In this document: positions 62,247-64,000 of the stretch, piece by piece | Layout of the letters: every line of letters starts with the position of its first letter | How positions within the stretch are numbered: the first letter of the stretch is position 1 | Source: DATHTS01 sp965219305 | GTDB lineage: Bacteria > Acidobacteriota > Blastocatellia > Pyrinomonadales > Pyrinomonadaceae | DNA length: 64,000 nt | Assembly: GCA_965219305.1 (NCBI GenBank) | Contig: OZ244725.1 | Location: 1 to 64,000, forward strand | Direction of reading: 5' to 3' | Translations under genes and position numbers: made by a program | The notes under the pieces: model-generated | What the model saw: only the letters and a program-made list of their open reading frames with translations | Told to the model about the DNA's origin: nothing | The model's database searches: none

Positions 62247-63386
62247 ATGAAAAAGTCCTTCATAATAATTTCGATTTTGAGTTTATCTTTTTTCTGTTTT
62301 TTTATAAGTATTTTTGCGGTTTATTGGTGGAACACTCCGCCTTTTCAGGTTTACTTTCCTCCTAAAACTTTAAATTCGACAAATGACATTACAAACGCAC
62401 CTTTGTTTAACGTAAAAATAAAAGGTAAAGAAGGATGTATAGACAAAAACGGCGAAATAGTAATTGAACCAAAATTTGATGATATACAGTGTTCTGAAGA
62501 TAAATTAATTCCTATCAAAAAAGAGGAAAAATGGGGATTTGTAAATCAAGTCGGAGAAATCATTCTTGAGCCGCAGTTTCAACTTATACCGACAGGTTAT
62601 GAAAAATATTTTAGCGAAGATTTAGCCGTCGTTTGTCAAAATCAGAAATGTGGTTACATTAATACAAGCGGAAAATATGTAATTGAACCAAAATTTGATT
62701 ACGCAGAAAATTTTTCTGAAGGTTTGGCAATTGTTCATTTCGGAGAAATCAATTTTTTAGGCTTTAGAATTCAAAATCCGCAAATCGCCTTCATCAATAA
62801 GCAAGGCGAAATATTATTTAAAGATAAAAATTTCACGCCTGAAAGCAAATTCTCGGACGGATTAGCAAAAGTGTCAATTGGCGAAAAGTTTGGTTTTATA
62901 GATACGTCCGGGAAATTGGTCATATCTCCTCAGGATACGTGGATCAGCGATTTTCACGAAGGTTTAGCCGTTACATCAACAAATGAAAATAACAATTTCA
63001 GATTGGGTTATGTTGATAAAACAGGAAAAATAACAATCCCACTAAAATTTAAACAAGCAGGAGAATTTTCCGAAGGTTTAGCAAACGTAATGTTTGAAAA
63101 TGGAAAATACGGATACATTGATATAAGCGGCAAAACAGTAATTGAACCTCAATTCGACGTTGCTGACACATTTTATGATGACAGAGCAGTTGTAATGATT
63201 GGAACGAGGAAAGGTTACATCGACAAAACCGGAAATCGAGTCATCCCCATTCAATATGGCTCGGCTGAAAGATTTGTTAACGGATTGGCTAGTGTTAGTT
63301 TTGATGATGAAAATCCACCTTATGAAAATAAAACTCGCGGTTATATTGATAAATTCGGTAAATTTGTTTGGAAACCATCAAATTAA
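62247..63386 (+). CDS. WG-repeat protein with N-terminal membrane anchor
   Basis: 379 aa. An N-terminal hydrophobic segment (about 5-28) anchors it or acts as signal. It then carries about eight WG-type repeats of 35-45 residues with the core (W/Y)G(F/Y)I(D/N)K(N/S/T)GE...I.P.F, for example WGFVNQVGEIILEPQF, GYIDISGKTVIEPQFD and KGYIDKTGNRVIPIQY. Such repeats form extracytoplasmic binding surfaces. More AT-rich than neighbours, and located between the transporter ATPase and permease genes. Confidence 0.8.
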   Translation: MKKSFIIISILSLSFFCFFISIFAVYWWNTPPFQVYFPPKTLNSTNDITNAPLFNVKIKGKEGCIDKNGEIVIEPKFDDIQCSEDKLIPIKKEEKWGFVNQVGEIILEPQFQLIPTGYEKYFSEDLAVVCQNQKCGYINTSGKYVIEPKFDYAENFSEGLAIVHFGEINFLGFRIQNPQIAFINKQGEILFKDKNFTPESKFSDGLAKVSIGEKFGFIDTSGKLVISPQDTWISDFHEGLAVTSTNENNNFRLGYVDKTGKITIPLKFKQAGEFSEGLANVMFENGKYGYIDISGKTVIEPQFDVADTFYDDRAVVMIGTRKGYIDKTGNRVIPIQYGSAERFVNGLASVSFDDENPPYENKTRGYIDKFGKFVWKPSN

Positions 63387-63407
63387 ATTGCTCTACCAAA
63401 GTAAAAA

Positions 63408-64000
63408 ATGCTTCGATATATCTTGACCAGAATCGCCGGACTTTTCGGCGTTTTAATCATCGTTTCCGTGCTGACGTTTGGCTTGATGCACACTGTGCCG
63501 GGCGGACCGTTTGATGCGCGGGCGTTGGAAAAACAGCAGATGATTCCCGAAGCGATCAAGCGGCAGCTTAATGAAAAATACGGTTTGAACGAACCCGTCT
63601 GGAAACAATATCTGCTTTTCGTCAGCAACGCCGCGCGGCTCGATTTCGGTTATTCGATGACGTATCCGAGCCGAACCGTGACGAACATTTTTCGTCAGCA
63701 ATGGATTTATTCGCTCGAATTGGGACTTTTAACGCTCGTTTTTTCGGGTGTTGTCGGTATCGGTTTGGGAATTCTCGCGGCGGTCAAACCGAATTCGATC
63801 TTCGATTATTTCGGCACGTCGGTTTCGATTTTGTGTCTGGTCGTGCCGAGTTTTGTTTTTGCGATTCTTTTGCAGGTCGTTTTTTCGGTCTGGCTCGGCT
63901 GGCTGCCGACGGGCAGTTGGCGCACGCCGTGGCATTGGATTATGCCGACGCTGGCGAATTCGCTCGCGCCGATTCTCGTTTTGCAAAGGCACACGCGGGC
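63408..64000 (+). CDS. oligopeptide ABC transporter permease (DppB/OppB), partial
   Basis: The frame opens at ATG 63408 and runs uninterrupted to the window end (197 codons). YILTRIAGLFGVLIIVSVLT is the first membrane segment; LMHTVPGGPFD and RQLNEKYGLNEPVWKQYLLF are DppB-type. LTLVFSGVVGIGLGILAAVK and LCLVVPSFVFAILLQVVFS are further segments. 3' part lies outside the window; the second permease (DppC) is expected there. Confidence 0.92.
   Translation, partial: MLRYILTRIAGLFGVLIIVSVLTFGLMHTVPGGPFDARALEKQQMIPEAIKRQLNEKYGLNEPVWKQYLLFVSNAARLDFGYSMTYPSRTVTNIFRQQWIYSLELGLLTLVFSGVVGIGLGILAAVKPNSIFDYFGTSVSILCLVVPSFVFAILLQVVFSVWLGWLPTGSWRTPWHWIMPTLANSLAPILVLQRHTR

Overview
The window reads as bacterial chromosome of moderate GC content. 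The most likely source is an Acidobacteriota lineage close to Blastocatellia. This is inferred from two secreted VWFA-domain proteins of the acidobacterial type, DUF885, DUF1501 and DUF3616 proteins, a fused E1 alpha/beta dehydrogenase, and intergenic palindromes whose arms are short tandem motifs. There are no rRNA or tRNA genes and no phage module, so the placement is an inference.

Layout. 0.1-4 kb: fatty-acid desaturase, a large catalase broken by a one-base frameshift, and an Uma2 nuclease. 4.05-4.41 kb: an array of degenerate 21-bp units. 4.7-6.1 kb: an AT-rich two-gene cassette, a membrane/GAF-like protein followed by a Panacea (DUF4065) protein. 6.1-16.2 kb: DUF885 peptidase, a secreted DUF3616 protein, an exonuclease, YceH, a thioesterase, the fused E1 dehydrogenase and a MerR regulator. 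16.2-20.8 kb: a decayed island with a second, degenerate copy of the E1 3' end and three insertion sequences (two IS630-like, one IS4-like with a perfect 9-bp target duplication). 20.8-26.2 kb: kynurenine monooxygenase carrying an in-frame repeat insertion, small proteins, a GH10 xylanase and a VWFA protein. 26.2-30.9 kb: ileS and lspA, separated by an aspartic protease-xisH-xisI cassette. 31-42.9 kb: a GAF/coiled-coil protein, Nfu, an Nramp transporter with 5-oxoprolinase genes pxpABC, a HAD phosphatase, glpK, a VWFA protein and a DUF1501 protein. 43.4-48.8 kb: the type IV pilus motor operon pilB-X-pilT-pilC, with a near-consensus sigma-70 promoter and a strong terminator. 48.9-56.2 kb: a TIG/NHL protein, an isochorismatase-like hydrolase, acs, a four-helix-bundle protein, a GT2 enzyme, pdxJ and a helical protein of unknown function. 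57.3-64 kb: a DUF5615/DUF433 pair sitting between two copies of the 5' end of an oligopeptide-binding protein gene, then an Opp/Dpp transporter operon (binding protein, two ATPases, a WG-repeat protein and a permease cut by the window end).

The most unusual content is non-coding. Three intergenic arrays (about 4054-4409, 50809-50994, 56223-56422) consist of divergent units held at 20-21 bp, two helical turns, with only short conserved unit ends. Separately, at least a dozen palindromes occur between genes. Their arms are built from 7-10-nt tandem motifs; some are nested inside one another, and some run into coding sequence (kmo, the oppD-like 3' end). The other main candidates are the membrane/GAF-Panacea cassette, the ileS/lspA insertion, the duplicated 5' end flanking DUF5615/DUF433, and a possible programmed -1 frameshift in the first IS630-like element.
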